Part shown: positions 8,282-16,469 of the stretch, piece after piece
Position numbering within the stretch: the first letter of the stretch is position 1
Layout: each line of letters begins with the position of its first letter
Assembly (NCBI RefSeq): GCF_006494775.1
Contig: NZ_CP041146.1
Location: forward strand, 1,860,001 to 1,924,000
Reading direction: 5' to 3'
DNA length: 64,000 nt
DNA from: Nocardioides humi
GTDB taxonomy: Bacteria > Actinomycetota > Actinomycetes > Propionibacteriales > Nocardioidaceae
Translations under genes and position numbers: made by a program
Notes under the pieces: model-generated
Seen by the model: only the letters and a program-made list of their open reading frames with translations
Database searches by the model: none
Told to the model about the DNA's origin: nothing

Positions 8282-9447
8282 CAGTAGCTCCTGGGGAGTC
8301 CGAGCACGTGCTCGCCGATGTAGTTGAGGACCATCTCCTGGGAGAGCGGGGCGATCCGGGTCAGCCGGGCCTCCCTGAAGTAGCGCGCCACGTGGTACTC
8401 CTCGGAGTACCCCATGCCGCCGTGGGTCTGCAGGGCCCGGTCGGCCGCGTCGAAGCCGGCGTCCGCGCACAGGTACTTGGCCGTGTTGGCCTCGCGCGCG
8501 CAGGGACGGCCGTTGTCGTAGAGCCAGGTCGCCTTGCGGAGCACGAGCTCGGCGGCGTCGAGGCGGGTGAGCGAGTCGGCCAGCGGGAACTGGAGACCCT
8601 GGTTCTTGCCGATCGGGCGGCCGAAGACCTCGCGCTCGCCGGCGTAGCGCACGGCACGGCGCAGGGCGGCGCGGCCGATGCCGAGCGCCTCCGAGGCCAC
8701 CAGCATCCGCTCGGGGTTGAGGCCGTCGAGGATGTACTTGAAGCCCTGGCCCTCCTCGCCGATCCGGTGCTCCTCGGGGATCCGGAGATCGTCGATGAAC
8801 AGCTCGTTGGACGTGATGGCGTTGCGGCCCATCTTCTTGATGGGCCGGATGTCGACGTGGGCACGGTCGAGGTCGGTGAGGAAGAGGGTGAGGCCCTCGG
8901 TCTTCTTCGGGGAGTCCTCGAACTTCGCCGTCCGCGTCAGCAGCAGGATCTTCTCGGACTCGACGGCCTTGGAGATCCAGACCTTGCGCCCGTTGACGAC
9001 GTAGTCCGAGCCGTCGCGCTTGGCGAAGGTCGTGATCCTCGTGGTGTCGAGACCGGCCCCGGGCTCGGTGACCCCGAAGCAGACGTGGAGGTCGCCGTTG
9101 ACGATCCGCGGGAGGGTCTCCTTCTTCATCTCCTCGGAGCCGTGCACGATCACGGGGTGCATCCCGAAGATGGACAGGTGCATCGAGCTCGCGCCGTTCA
9201 TGCCGGCGCCGGAGGCGGCGACCTCCTCCAGGAGGATCGACGCCTCGGTGATCCCGAACCCGTGCCCGCCGTACTCCTCGGGAGTGGTGATGCCGAGCCA
9301 GCCGCCAGCGGCGAACGCGTCGTAGAACTCCGTCGGGAACTCGTGGTCGGCGTCCTTGTCCATCCAGTACTGGTCATCGAACCTCGCAGCCAGCTCGGCG
9401 ACGGCCTTGCGGATGGTCTGCTGGTCCTCGGTGAGCTCGAAATCCAC
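8281..9447 (-). CDS. Acyl-CoA dehydrogenase
   Basis: This flavoprotein of about 388 residues has the standard N-terminal helical, beta and C-terminal helical layout. The FAD-side motif VTEPGAGLDTTR and the C-terminal IGEHVLGLPRSY are visible. The canonical YEGT glutamate stretch reads IAPLSQEM instead, as in some specialised acyl-CoA dehydrogenases. I chose the GTG at 9447 (VDFELTEDQQ) because the family begins there. An ATG at 9498 adds 17 atypical residues and would sit within about 15 bases of the predicted -10 box. The gene heads the long operon down to 680. Its operator/promoter is at 9513-9532, and a degenerate dehydrogenase gene lies just upstream. Confidence 0.88.
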   Translation of the reverse strand: MDFELTEDQQTIRKAVAELAARFDDQYWMDKDADHEFPTEFYDAFAAGGWLGITTPEEYGGHGFGITEASILLEEVAASGAGMNGASSMHLSIFGMHPVIVHGSEEMKKETLPRIVNGDLHVCFGVTEPGAGLDTTRITTFAKRDGSDYVVNGRKVWISKAVESEKILLLTRTAKFEDSPKKTEGLTLFLTDLDRAHVDIRPIKKMGRNAITSNELFIDDLRIPEEHRIGEEGQGFKYILDGLNPERMLVASEALGIGRAALRRAVRYAGEREVFGRPIGKNQGLQFPLADSLTRLDAAELVLRKATWLYDNGRPCAREANTAKYLCADAGFDAADRALQTHGGMGYSEEYHVARYFREARLTRIAPLSQEMVLNYIGEHVLGLPRSY

Positions 9448-9512
9448 GGTCGGGTCCGTCCTGATCGGTGATGGGAGCCGAGGATGCCTCGGCGGCAAGT
9501 ATTGGCTTGACT

Positions 9513-9532
9513 ATAATAAATGGTACGACCAT
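9513..9532 (-). promoter_or_regulatory. Predicted GntR (FadR-type) operator and -10 box for the operon starting at 9447
   Basis: ATGGT-ACG-ACCAT (9520-9532) is a perfect 5-base inverted repeat with a 3-base centre, the form bound by FadR-subfamily GntR proteins. On the minus strand it runs straight into TATTAT (complement of 9513-9518), a good -10 hexamer, so a bound repressor would cover the promoter. The spot is AT-rich and begins right after the stop codon of the upstream gene. Confidence 0.65.
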
Positions 9533-9535
9533 AAA

Positions 9536-10612
9536 CTAGACCAAGGCGAGGCCATCCGCAATCCGCTCGTTCCATGCGCCGGCCGAGCCGAAGAGCTGCT
9601 CGTCGAGCCGCGCCCGCTTGAAGAGCAGATGGAGGTCGTGCTCCCACGTGTAGCCGATCGCACCGTGCATCGTCAGTGCGCTGTCGGCGGCTCGCCCGGC
9701 CGCCGTCGTGACCTGCGCCTTGACCGCCGCGGCGTGCAGCGCCCGCTGCGGGTCCCCGCCGGCGACGGACGCGGCTGCGTAGTAGACGCCGGACCGACCG
9801 GCCTCCACGTCGACCAGGATCGTCGCCGCGGCGTGCTTGACCGCCTGGAACGAGCCGATCGGCACGCCGAACTGGTGGCGCTGTCCGCTGTACTCGACCG
9901 CCAGCTCCAGCATCCGCTCCATGGCCCCCAGCGCGTCCGCGGCCACGAGCACCCCGGCGACGTCGGCGAGTCGGGCGAGCACGGCGGCCGCGTCGGCGTC
10001 GAGCACCTCCCCCGTGACCCCGTCGAGTCCGACATCGGCGACCGAGCGCGACCGGTCCAGCAGGCGCCGCGGCGCGATGCTCACCCCGGGCGAGCGGGGA
10101 TCCACGGCGTACAGGCGCAGACCGTCGGCCCCTCCGGCAGGTACGACGAGCAGCCCCGCGCGATCGGCGCCCAGGACCCGCGGCACGGTCCCGCTGATCC
10201 GGCCTCCCTCGACGGCGACGGCCGGCGGGCGGTCCGGCAGCGACTCGGCCGCCACCGCGAGCGCCGCATGACCGCCCTCGACGGCGGCCTTGGCGAGGTC
10301 CGGACGGCTCTCGAGCGCCGGCGCCGCGAGGGCCGTCGCGAGCCACGCCGAGCTCGGCGCCGCGACGCGAGCGAGCTCCTCGGCGGCGATCGCGAGCTCG
10401 ACGAGCCCGCCTCCCTGGCCGCCCAGCTCCTCGGGGACGCCGACGCCTCCCATGCCGTCCTCGACGAGACGCCGCTCGAACGGACCCGGATCCGTCGCCT
10501 CGCCGTCGACGCCCAGCCAGCCGCGCACCCGGTCGGATCCGGCGACGTCACCGAGCCAGCCCCGCAGTGCCTCGCGATAGGCGTGCTGCTCCTCAGAGAA
10601 CCTCCACTGCAT
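9536..10612 (-). CDS. Acyl-CoA dehydrogenase-like protein, divergent second-subunit type
   Basis: The 358 residues keep the acyl-CoA dehydrogenase fold (MQWRFSEEQ start, FGVPIGSFQAVKH, MHGAIGYTWEHDLH near the C-terminus). The protein lacks a recognisable catalytic-glutamate motif and ends early. Such proteins in actinobacteria often pair with a normal partner as alpha2-beta2 enzymes, as in steroid-degrading ChsE systems. The full-length partner here would be the gene at 8281-9447, 88 bases downstream across the operator. The start is the ATG at 10612; a longer reading to 10666 adds nothing family-like. Alternatively it is an independent FadE of unusual specificity. Confidence 0.82.
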   Translation of the reverse strand: MQWRFSEEQHAYREALRGWLGDVAGSDRVRGWLGVDGEATDPGPFERRLVEDGMGGVGVPEELGGQGGGLVELAIAAEELARVAAPSSAWLATALAAPALESRPDLAKAAVEGGHAALAVAAESLPDRPPAVAVEGGRISGTVPRVLGADRAGLLVVPAGGADGLRLYAVDPRSPGVSIAPRRLLDRSRSVADVGLDGVTGEVLDADAAAVLARLADVAGVLVAADALGAMERMLELAVEYSGQRHQFGVPIGSFQAVKHAAATILVDVEAGRSGVYYAAASVAGGDPQRALHAAAVKAQVTTAAGRAADSALTMHGAIGYTWEHDLHLLFKRARLDEQLFGSAGAWNERIADGLALV

Positions 10613-10689
10613 GACGCTGCCTTTCCACTGTGCGTTGGTCCAGTCGACAGGCCGGGTGCTGACCACGAACGGAAGCCCCGACTGTTAGT

Positions 10690-10704
10690 TTGGGTACGAC
10701 CAAA
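10690..10704. promoter_or_regulatory. Predicted GntR operator between the dehydrogenase and gntR genes
   Basis: TTGGGTACGACCAAA contains GGT-ACG-ACC, the same core as the operator at 9520-9532, between the divergent genes at 10612 (minus) and 10738 (plus). It is 33 bases upstream of the gntR start, the expected place for autoregulation. It also aligns with a possible -10 (ACTAAC, minus strand) for the dehydrogenase gene. Confidence 0.55.
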
Positions 10705-10737
10705 AGTGCGGGAGAAACCGCGAAGGAACGGGATGAC

Positions 10738-11520
10738 ATGACTGACTCCACGGGAGCCGAGGCGATCACCTCGGGCAGCATCCGGCACCCCGTCCAACTC
10801 ACCCCGATGCAGGTCCCCAAGGCCTCGGACGTCCTGGCGGACGACCTGCGCGAGCGGATCCTGCGCGGCGAGTTCCCCGAGGGCACGGCGCTGCCGCCGG
10901 AGCGCGAGCTCGTGGCGCAGACGCGGATGAGCCGGACGACGGTCCGCGAGGCGCTGCGGATCCTCGAGGTGCAGGGCCTGGTGCAGATCCGGACAGGTCG
11001 TGCCGGCGGCGCCTTCGTGCAGCGGCCGGGCGAGGAGTCGATCGCCAGCACCGTGAGCCTGCTGATCCGGGGCCGGCAGGTCCGGATGGCCGCGCTGCTG
11101 GAGACCCGCGAGGCGGTCGAGCCGGCCTGCGCGCAGCTGGCGGCGAAGTACCGCACCGACGCCGACCTGGAGGCGCTCGACCGGGCGAACGATGCGATCG
11201 CGGCCGAGGGCTCGCTCGCGGACTTCCTGCAGGCGAACGTGGACTGGCACGTGGCGGTCGCCGTCGCCTCGCACAACGAGCTGCTCACCGGGTTCATGGG
11301 CGCCTTGTCGCGGGCCATCTACGCCTCCACCGACAACTCGGGGTTCATCGACGCCGCGGTCCGGCAGACCACGGTGCGGGCCCACCGCAACATCACCGAG
11401 GCGATTCGCAAGCGCGACGCGTCCGCCGCCGTACGACGGATGACGCGCCATGTCCACGAGTACGCCTCGGCCGTCCTCGAGGTCGAGGAGCGCACGGAGA
11501 TCGAGGTCCCGGGCGACTGA
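10738..11520 (+). CDS. GntR-family transcriptional regulator (FadR subfamily, FCD domain)
   Basis: This 260-residue regulator has an N-terminal winged helix (LRERILRGEFPEGTALPPER, then MSRTTVREALRILEVQG, residues about 36-80) and an all-helical FCD ligand domain. The conserved Asp, Arg and His residues of FCD metal/acid-binding proteins are suggested by TREAVEP, NVDWHVAVA and HRNITEAI. Such proteins repress catabolic operons and release DNA when an acid or acyl-CoA binds. The start is the ATG at 10738 with AAGGA ahead; ATG 10690 would overlap the operator. Matching operators at 9520, 10690, 16429 and 26253 make it the likely master regulator of region 1. Confidence 0.9.
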   Translation: MTDSTGAEAITSGSIRHPVQLTPMQVPKASDVLADDLRERILRGEFPEGTALPPERELVAQTRMSRTTVREALRILEVQGLVQIRTGRAGGAFVQRPGEESIASTVSLLIRGRQVRMAALLETREAVEPACAQLAAKYRTDADLEALDRANDAIAAEGSLADFLQANVDWHVAVAVASHNELLTGFMGALSRAIYASTDNSGFIDAAVRQTTVRAHRNITEAIRKRDASAAVRRMTRHVHEYASAVLEVEERTEIEVPGD

Positions 11521-11536
11521 AGGTGTCCCCGGGGGC

Positions 11537-13474
11537 TCATCGCAGTCCCTTGACGAGCTCCCGGATCTCGTCGACGGCCTGCGGGTTCTCCGCGCCGGAC
11601 AGGTCGCCCGGATCGGCGTCGAGCACCGCGGCGCGGATCGCGCGGCGCAGGATCTTCGCCGAACGCGTCTTCGGAAGTCGCTCGACCCGCACCACCTGGC
11701 TGGGCGCGAACGGCTTCCCCACCCCTCCCGCGACCAGGCCGCGGACCCGGCTCGCGACCTCCGGCTCACCGTCGGCGGCCTCCGTGGCGACGTAGAAGAC
11801 CCACACCGCCTCCCCCTTGGTCGCGTCGGGGATCCCGACCACGGCGGACTCCGCGACGTCGCCGTCGAGGGCGACGACGGACTCGATCTCGGCGGGGGCG
11901 ACCCGCTTGCCGGCCACGTTCATGACGTCGTCGGAGCGGCCCAGGATGAACCAGCCGCCGTCGTCGTCGACCAGCGCGAAGTCGCCGTGCCGCCAGAGGC
12001 CGTCGAAGGTGGACCAGTACGCCTCGTGGTAGCGCGATCCCTCGGCGTCGTCGTTCCAGATGCCCCGCGTCATGGACGGCCAGGGCTGCCGGCACACGAG
12101 CTCGCCGATCTCGCCGCGCACCGGCCGGGCCGCGTCGTCGACGACGTCGACGTCCATGCCCAGGGCCGGCCCGCCGAGTGAGCAGCTGCGGATCTCCTCG
12201 ACCGGGTAGGGGCAGAGGAAGGACCCGCCCACCTCGGTGCCTCCGGAGAAGTTGATGATCGGGACCCGACCGCCGAACACGTCCCGGGCCAGCCACTCGT
12301 AGGACTCCGGGTCCCAGGGCTCGCCCGTCGAGCCGAGCACCCGGACGCTGTCCAGGTCCTGCGACGGCAGGTCGCCGGCGGCGCGGAGCGTGCGGATGAG
12401 GGTCGGGCTGACCCCGAGCATCGAGACCCGGTGCCGCTCGACGAGCTGCCACAGCCGGCTGGTGTCGGGCACGTCGGGTGAGCCCTCGTACAGCAGCAGC
12501 GTGCCGCCGGTGCCGTGAGTGCCGAAGATGGAGAGCGGGCCCATGATCCAGCCCATGTCGGTGATCCAGCAGAAGGTGCGCCCGGGGGCCATCTCGAAGC
12601 CGTAGGCGACCTCGGAGGCCGTCTTCGTCACGAATCCGGCGTGCGTGTGCACGGCCCCCTTCGGCCGGCCGGTCGTCCCGGAGGTGTACGCGAGCAGCAG
12701 GACGTCGCTCGCGTCGGTCGGCTCGACGACGGGGTCGGGCGCCGACGCGAGCAGGTCGTTCCACGCCACCTCGCGGTCCTGGAGGTCCGTCGCCTCGCCG
12801 AGGTTGTCGACCACGACGACCGTCTCGACCGTGGGGCACTCGGCCAGGGCGGCCCGCAGCGCCGGAAGCATACCCGCCTGCTTGCCGCGGCGAACCGTGC
12901 CGTCGGCGGTGATCACCGCCCGCGCGGCCGCATCCTGGACCCGGCTGGCGACCGCCGGCGCGGCGAAGCCGGAGAACAGCGGCACGAGCATGGCCCCGAG
13001 GCTCGCGACGGCGTACGTCGCCACCACGGCCTCGGGCGTCATCGGGAGGTAGATCGCCACGGCGTCGCCCTTGCCGATGCCGCGCGCCCGCAGGCCGGCC
13101 CGGACCCGGGCGACCCGATCCGCGAGCTCGGCATAGGTCAGCCGCGCGACCGTGCCGTCCTCGGCCTCGTGCACGACCGCGACGGCATCCGGCGTCCGCT
13201 CGACCCAGGCGCCGAGGCAGGCATCGACGGCGTTGAGCCCACCCCCGACGAACCACTCCGGCCACGCGATCCCGCGGCTCTGGTCGACCACGGCGGCGTA
13301 CGGCCGGTGGAACGGGATGGCGAGGTCCTCGACCACCGCGCCCCAGAAGGCGCCGATGTCGGCGACCGACCGGGCGCGGAGCTCGGCGACGGAGTCCACG
13401 CCCAGGGTGCGCATGAGGCGCGCGACGTTGGAGTGCTCGAGGTAGTCGGCGTCCGGCCGCCAGACGTACGTCAT
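11537..13474 (-). CDS. AMP-dependent acyl-CoA synthetase (acetyl-CoA synthetase-like, large form)
   Basis: At 645 residues this is longer than FadD-type ligases and has an N-terminal extension like the acetyl/propionyl-CoA synthetase N-domain. The ATP/AMP motif LAYTSGTTGRPKG lies near residue 254, the A8 hinge GRSDDVMNVAG near 526, and the adenylation lysine in KTRSAKILRR near 608. It activates a carboxylic acid with ATP and CoA. Its start is 17 bases after the dehydrogenase stop, so it ends the aliA operon. It faces gntR convergently with 16 bases between. Substrate might be a short product acid or the entry substrate. Confidence 0.87.
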   Translation of the reverse strand: MTYVWRPDADYLEHSNVARLMRTLGVDSVAELRARSVADIGAFWGAVVEDLAIPFHRPYAAVVDQSRGIAWPEWFVGGGLNAVDACLGAWVERTPDAVAVVHEAEDGTVARLTYAELADRVARVRAGLRARGIGKGDAVAIYLPMTPEAVVATYAVASLGAMLVPLFSGFAAPAVASRVQDAAARAVITADGTVRRGKQAGMLPALRAALAECPTVETVVVVDNLGEATDLQDREVAWNDLLASAPDPVVEPTDASDVLLLAYTSGTTGRPKGAVHTHAGFVTKTASEVAYGFEMAPGRTFCWITDMGWIMGPLSIFGTHGTGGTLLLYEGSPDVPDTSRLWQLVERHRVSMLGVSPTLIRTLRAAGDLPSQDLDSVRVLGSTGEPWDPESYEWLARDVFGGRVPIINFSGGTEVGGSFLCPYPVEEIRSCSLGGPALGMDVDVVDDAARPVRGEIGELVCRQPWPSMTRGIWNDDAEGSRYHEAYWSTFDGLWRHGDFALVDDDGGWFILGRSDDVMNVAGKRVAPAEIESVVALDGDVAESAVVGIPDATKGEAVWVFYVATEAADGEPEVASRVRGLVAGGVGKPFAPSQVVRVERLPKTRSAKILRRAIRAAVLDADPGDLSGAENPQAVDEIRELVKGLR

Positions 13475-13491
13475 GTCGGTGTCTCCTTCGC

Positions 13492-14688
13492 TCAGGCCCG
13501 CGGCATGCCGAGGATGCGCTCGGCCGCGATATTGCGCTGGATGTAGGTCGACCCGCCGGCGATGGCGGTGCCGCGGCCCTGGTTGGCCAGGCGCAGCCAG
13601 GACCGTGTCGCCGCCAGCTCGTCGTCGTCCTCGTCGAGGTCGAACTGCCCGCCCAGCGGCGCGAGGGAGAGCCGGAAGTCGGCCAGGTCCTCGACGAGCG
13701 GACAGAAGTACAGCTTGCCGATGGACGTCACCGGCCCCGGCGGGGCGCCGGCGGCGGCACCGGTGATGACCCGCTGGCTGATGGTCTTGTGGATCAGCGC
13801 CCGCGCCCAGAGGTCGGCGACCCGCTGCCGGAGCGCCGGGTCCGCGCCGAGCGGCCGGCCGGCGGAGTCGGTCATGCCGCGGATGTCGTCGACGATGTCG
13901 GCCACCGCCTTGGTCGTGTTGACCCGGCCGGTGGCGATCGCCACCCGCTCGAAGGCGAGGGTGCCCATGGTGACCTTCCAGCCGCCGTCGACCTCCCCGA
14001 CGACACCGTCGTCGGGGACGAAGACGTCGTCGAGGAAGACCTCGTTGAACTCGGCCTCGCCGAGCATGTGCCGCAGCGGCCGCACCGTGACGCCCTCGCT
14101 GTCCATCGGCAGCAGGAAGAAGGTGATGCCCTTGTGCCGCGCCTTGGCGGGATCGTTGCCGCCGGTGCGGGCCAGCAGGATGGCATGGGCGGCGATCTGG
14201 GCCCGGCTGGTCCAGATCTTCTGGCCGCTGATCCGCCAGCCGCCGTCGACCTTGACCGCCCTGGTGCGCAGGCTGGCGAGGTCGGAGCCGGCCTCCGGCT
14301 CCGAGAAGAGCTGGCACCAGATCTCCTCGCCGGTCAGGATCGGCTGGAGCAGCCGCTGCTTCTGGGCGTCGGTGCCGAAGTGGGCGATGGTCGGCCCGCA
14401 GAAGTCCTCGCCGATGATGTTGAGGCGCTCGGGCGCGCCGGCGAGGTCGCACTCCTCGCCGAAGATCGCGCGCATCCGCTCGTCGAGGCCCTGGCCGCCG
14501 TACTCGACGGGCCAGGTCAGGCCGGCCAGCCCGGCGTCGTACAGCATCCGCTGCCACTGCCGCCAGAACGGCACCTTGGCCTCGAGGCCCGCCGGCTCCG
14601 GCCACGGCAGTCGCGGCAGGGACTCGGCGAGCCACGACCGGACCCGGGCGCGGAACTCCGCCTCGTCGGGGGCGTCCGCCAGGTCCAT
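13492..14688 (-). CDS. Acyl-CoA dehydrogenase (AliB-like position)
   Basis: This 398-residue acyl-CoA dehydrogenase carries the FAD/substrate motif FSEPEAGSDLASLRT near 130, IWTSRAQIAAH, and the C-terminal GGSTYIQRNIAAERILGMPR. The start ATG at 14688 overlaps the ligase stop in a TGATG junction, so translation is coupled to the AliA-like ligase. In cyclohexanecarboxylate breakdown the dehydrogenase AliB acts right after the ligase AliA, and this gene order reproduces that. AliB function is inferred from neighbours. The sequence supports only an acyl-CoA dehydrogenase. Confidence 0.88.
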   Translation of the reverse strand: MDLADAPDEAEFRARVRSWLAESLPRLPWPEPAGLEAKVPFWRQWQRMLYDAGLAGLTWPVEYGGQGLDERMRAIFGEECDLAGAPERLNIIGEDFCGPTIAHFGTDAQKQRLLQPILTGEEIWCQLFSEPEAGSDLASLRTRAVKVDGGWRISGQKIWTSRAQIAAHAILLARTGGNDPAKARHKGITFFLLPMDSEGVTVRPLRHMLGEAEFNEVFLDDVFVPDDGVVGEVDGGWKVTMGTLAFERVAIATGRVNTTKAVADIVDDIRGMTDSAGRPLGADPALRQRVADLWARALIHKTISQRVITGAAAGAPPGPVTSIGKLYFCPLVEDLADFRLSLAPLGGQFDLDEDDDELAATRSWLRLANQGRGTAIAGGSTYIQRNIAAERILGMPRA

Positions 14689-16352
14689 CAGGCCACCCCC
14701 GCCCGCTCCAGCTTGGTGGCGATGTCGGCGCGAAGCACGTGCTTCTGGATCTTCCCGGTCGCCGTCATCGGCAGCTCGTCGACGATCTCGACCCGCTCCG
14801 GAACCTTCTGGATCGCCAGCCCGCGCCCGAGGAGGAACTCGCGGATCTCGTCGAGGGTGAGTGGCGCCCGGCCGGCACGGAGGACCAGATAGCAGCACAC
14901 GCGCTCGCCCAGCTGGCGGTCCGGCATGCCGACGAGCGCCACCCCGGCCACGGCGGGGTGCTCGGTGAGGGCGTCCTCGACCTGACGGACGCTGATGTTC
15001 ATCCCGCCGCGGATCACGATGTCCTTGGTACGGCCGGTGACCCGGACGTAGCCGTCCGCGTCCATCCGCCCCAGGTCACCGGAGAGGTGGAAGCCGTCGT
15101 CCGTGTAGTTCGCGGCGGTCAGCTCCGGCTGGCCGATGTACTCCAGGCAGTTCATCGCGCCGCGGTAGGCGATGTCGCCCTCCTCCCCGCGGGGAACCTC
15201 GTTGCCCAGCTCGTCGACGATGCGGACCTCCTGCAGCGGGAGCGCCTTGCCGTCGGAGGTGATCGAGCGGCGGGGATCGTCGTCGATCGTGCACATCGTC
15301 GTGGTGATGTTCTCGGTCCGGCCGTAGAGGCTGAGGACCGCCATGTCCGGAAGGGCGGTCCGGGCCGCCTCGATGAAGCTGCCCGGGATCGGAGCGCCGG
15401 CGGAGGTCCAGAACCGCATGGTGCTGGCGTCGTGCACGGCGGGGTCGTAGACGTCCAGCACCATCTGCAGGAAGGTCGTGGCGCTGACGCACGCCGTGCA
15501 CCCGAACCTGCGGATCCGCTCGAGCCCCTCACGCGGCTCCCACTGCTCCATCAGGTGGGAGGCGCCCCCGTGCGCCAGAGGCAGCAGGAAGCTCGTGACC
15601 AGTCCCGTGGTGTGGGTGACCGGCGAGGGACCGAACTGGACGTCGTCCTCGGTGTAGGCCCAACCGCGGCCGAGCAGGCGGGCCCCGCAGGCCATGGTGT
15701 TGAAGGTGTGCAGGCAGCCCTTGGGCCGCGACGTCGTCCCGGAGCTGAACACGATCACGAAGGGATCGTCCGGGCCCACGCCCGCGCCGATCTCCGCCTC
15801 GGCGTCCTCGACCGGGAGGTCGACGGGCACGTCGTCGTAGGCGAGCGCACCGTCCGGCAGGGCACCGTCGGGCCTGAGCACGATCACCGTCTCCAGCGAC
15901 GTGCTCGCCGCCGCCAGCTCGGTGAACATCCGGGCGTGGTCGAACTTCCGGTAGGACAGCGCGGTGAAGGCCGCCTTCGCTCCCGCCGTCTCCACGATGA
16001 AGCCCACGTCGTCGTCGCGGTAGATCGGCATCACCGGCACCAGGACCGCACCGATCCTGGCCACGGCCGCGGCGATCACGAAGAACTCGGTCCAGCTCGG
16101 CATCTGCACCACCACGCGGTCGCCCGGCCCGATGCCGCGGCGTCGCAGCCCGACGGCGAGCGACCGGGCGCGGTCGCGGAGCTCGGCGTAGGTGACCGCG
16201 GTGGTCGCGTCGGTGCCGAAGACCTTCTCCGGACGGATCGCGGCCTGCTGCTCGACCAGACCGAACAGCGTGTCCTGCGTCCACAGTCCGTCGGCGTAGA
16301 ACCGCGCGATCTCCTCGTCGTCGTAGCGGTCGTGCACCGTGGCCAACGCCAT
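14688..16352 (-). CDS. Acyl-CoA ligase, AliA-like (cyclohexanecarboxylate-CoA ligase candidate)
   Basis: This 554-residue AMP-forming ligase shows VFSSGTTSRPKGCLH near 186, the A5 motif YGRTENITT, GDLGRMDADGY, the A8 hinge GRTKDIVIRGGMNIS and the C-terminal lysine in TATGKIQKHVL. Its length and the GGMNIS hinge fit the group holding AliA, benzoate- and cyclohexanecarboxylate-type ligases. Together with the acyl-CoA dehydrogenase fused to it by TGATG and the BadH/BadI pair downstream in the region, the substrate is likely an alicyclic acid. It heads an operon controlled from 16421-16441. Confidence is high for ligase, moderate for substrate. Confidence 0.88.
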   Translation of the reverse strand: MALATVHDRYDDEEIARFYADGLWTQDTLFGLVEQQAAIRPEKVFGTDATTAVTYAELRDRARSLAVGLRRRGIGPGDRVVVQMPSWTEFFVIAAAVARIGAVLVPVMPIYRDDDVGFIVETAGAKAAFTALSYRKFDHARMFTELAAASTSLETVIVLRPDGALPDGALAYDDVPVDLPVEDAEAEIGAGVGPDDPFVIVFSSGTTSRPKGCLHTFNTMACGARLLGRGWAYTEDDVQFGPSPVTHTTGLVTSFLLPLAHGGASHLMEQWEPREGLERIRRFGCTACVSATTFLQMVLDVYDPAVHDASTMRFWTSAGAPIPGSFIEAARTALPDMAVLSLYGRTENITTTMCTIDDDPRRSITSDGKALPLQEVRIVDELGNEVPRGEEGDIAYRGAMNCLEYIGQPELTAANYTDDGFHLSGDLGRMDADGYVRVTGRTKDIVIRGGMNISVRQVEDALTEHPAVAGVALVGMPDRQLGERVCCYLVLRAGRAPLTLDEIREFLLGRGLAIQKVPERVEIVDELPMTATGKIQKHVLRADIATKLERAGVA

Positions 16353-16420
16353 GGCAGCTCCTCCTGGTCGGTCTGCGCGGCGTCGAGCCGTGTGCAGGAC
16401 GTCACCTGATACTGGTCCCG

Positions 16421-16441
16421 AGATTACAATGGTCAGACCGA
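16421..16441 (-). promoter_or_regulatory. Predicted GntR operator and -10 box of the AliA-like operon
   Basis: ATGGTCAGACCGA (16429-16441) has the core GGTC-A-GACC, a FadR-type inverted repeat. On the minus strand it is followed after 2 bases by TAATCT (complement of 16421-16426), a -10 box, then CTCGGGA. The same order (ACCATT, one base, TAATCTCGG) recurs at 26245-26265, which strongly supports a shared promoter design. Confidence 0.65.
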
Positions 16442-16469
16442 ATAGGCAACGGGTGCGGCGCGGCGGGGC

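Noticed and set aside
11537..13474. Acetoacetyl-CoA or acetyl-CoA synthetase as a firm name
   Set aside because: Size fits, but substrate-pocket residues cannot be judged by eye, so only the family is given.
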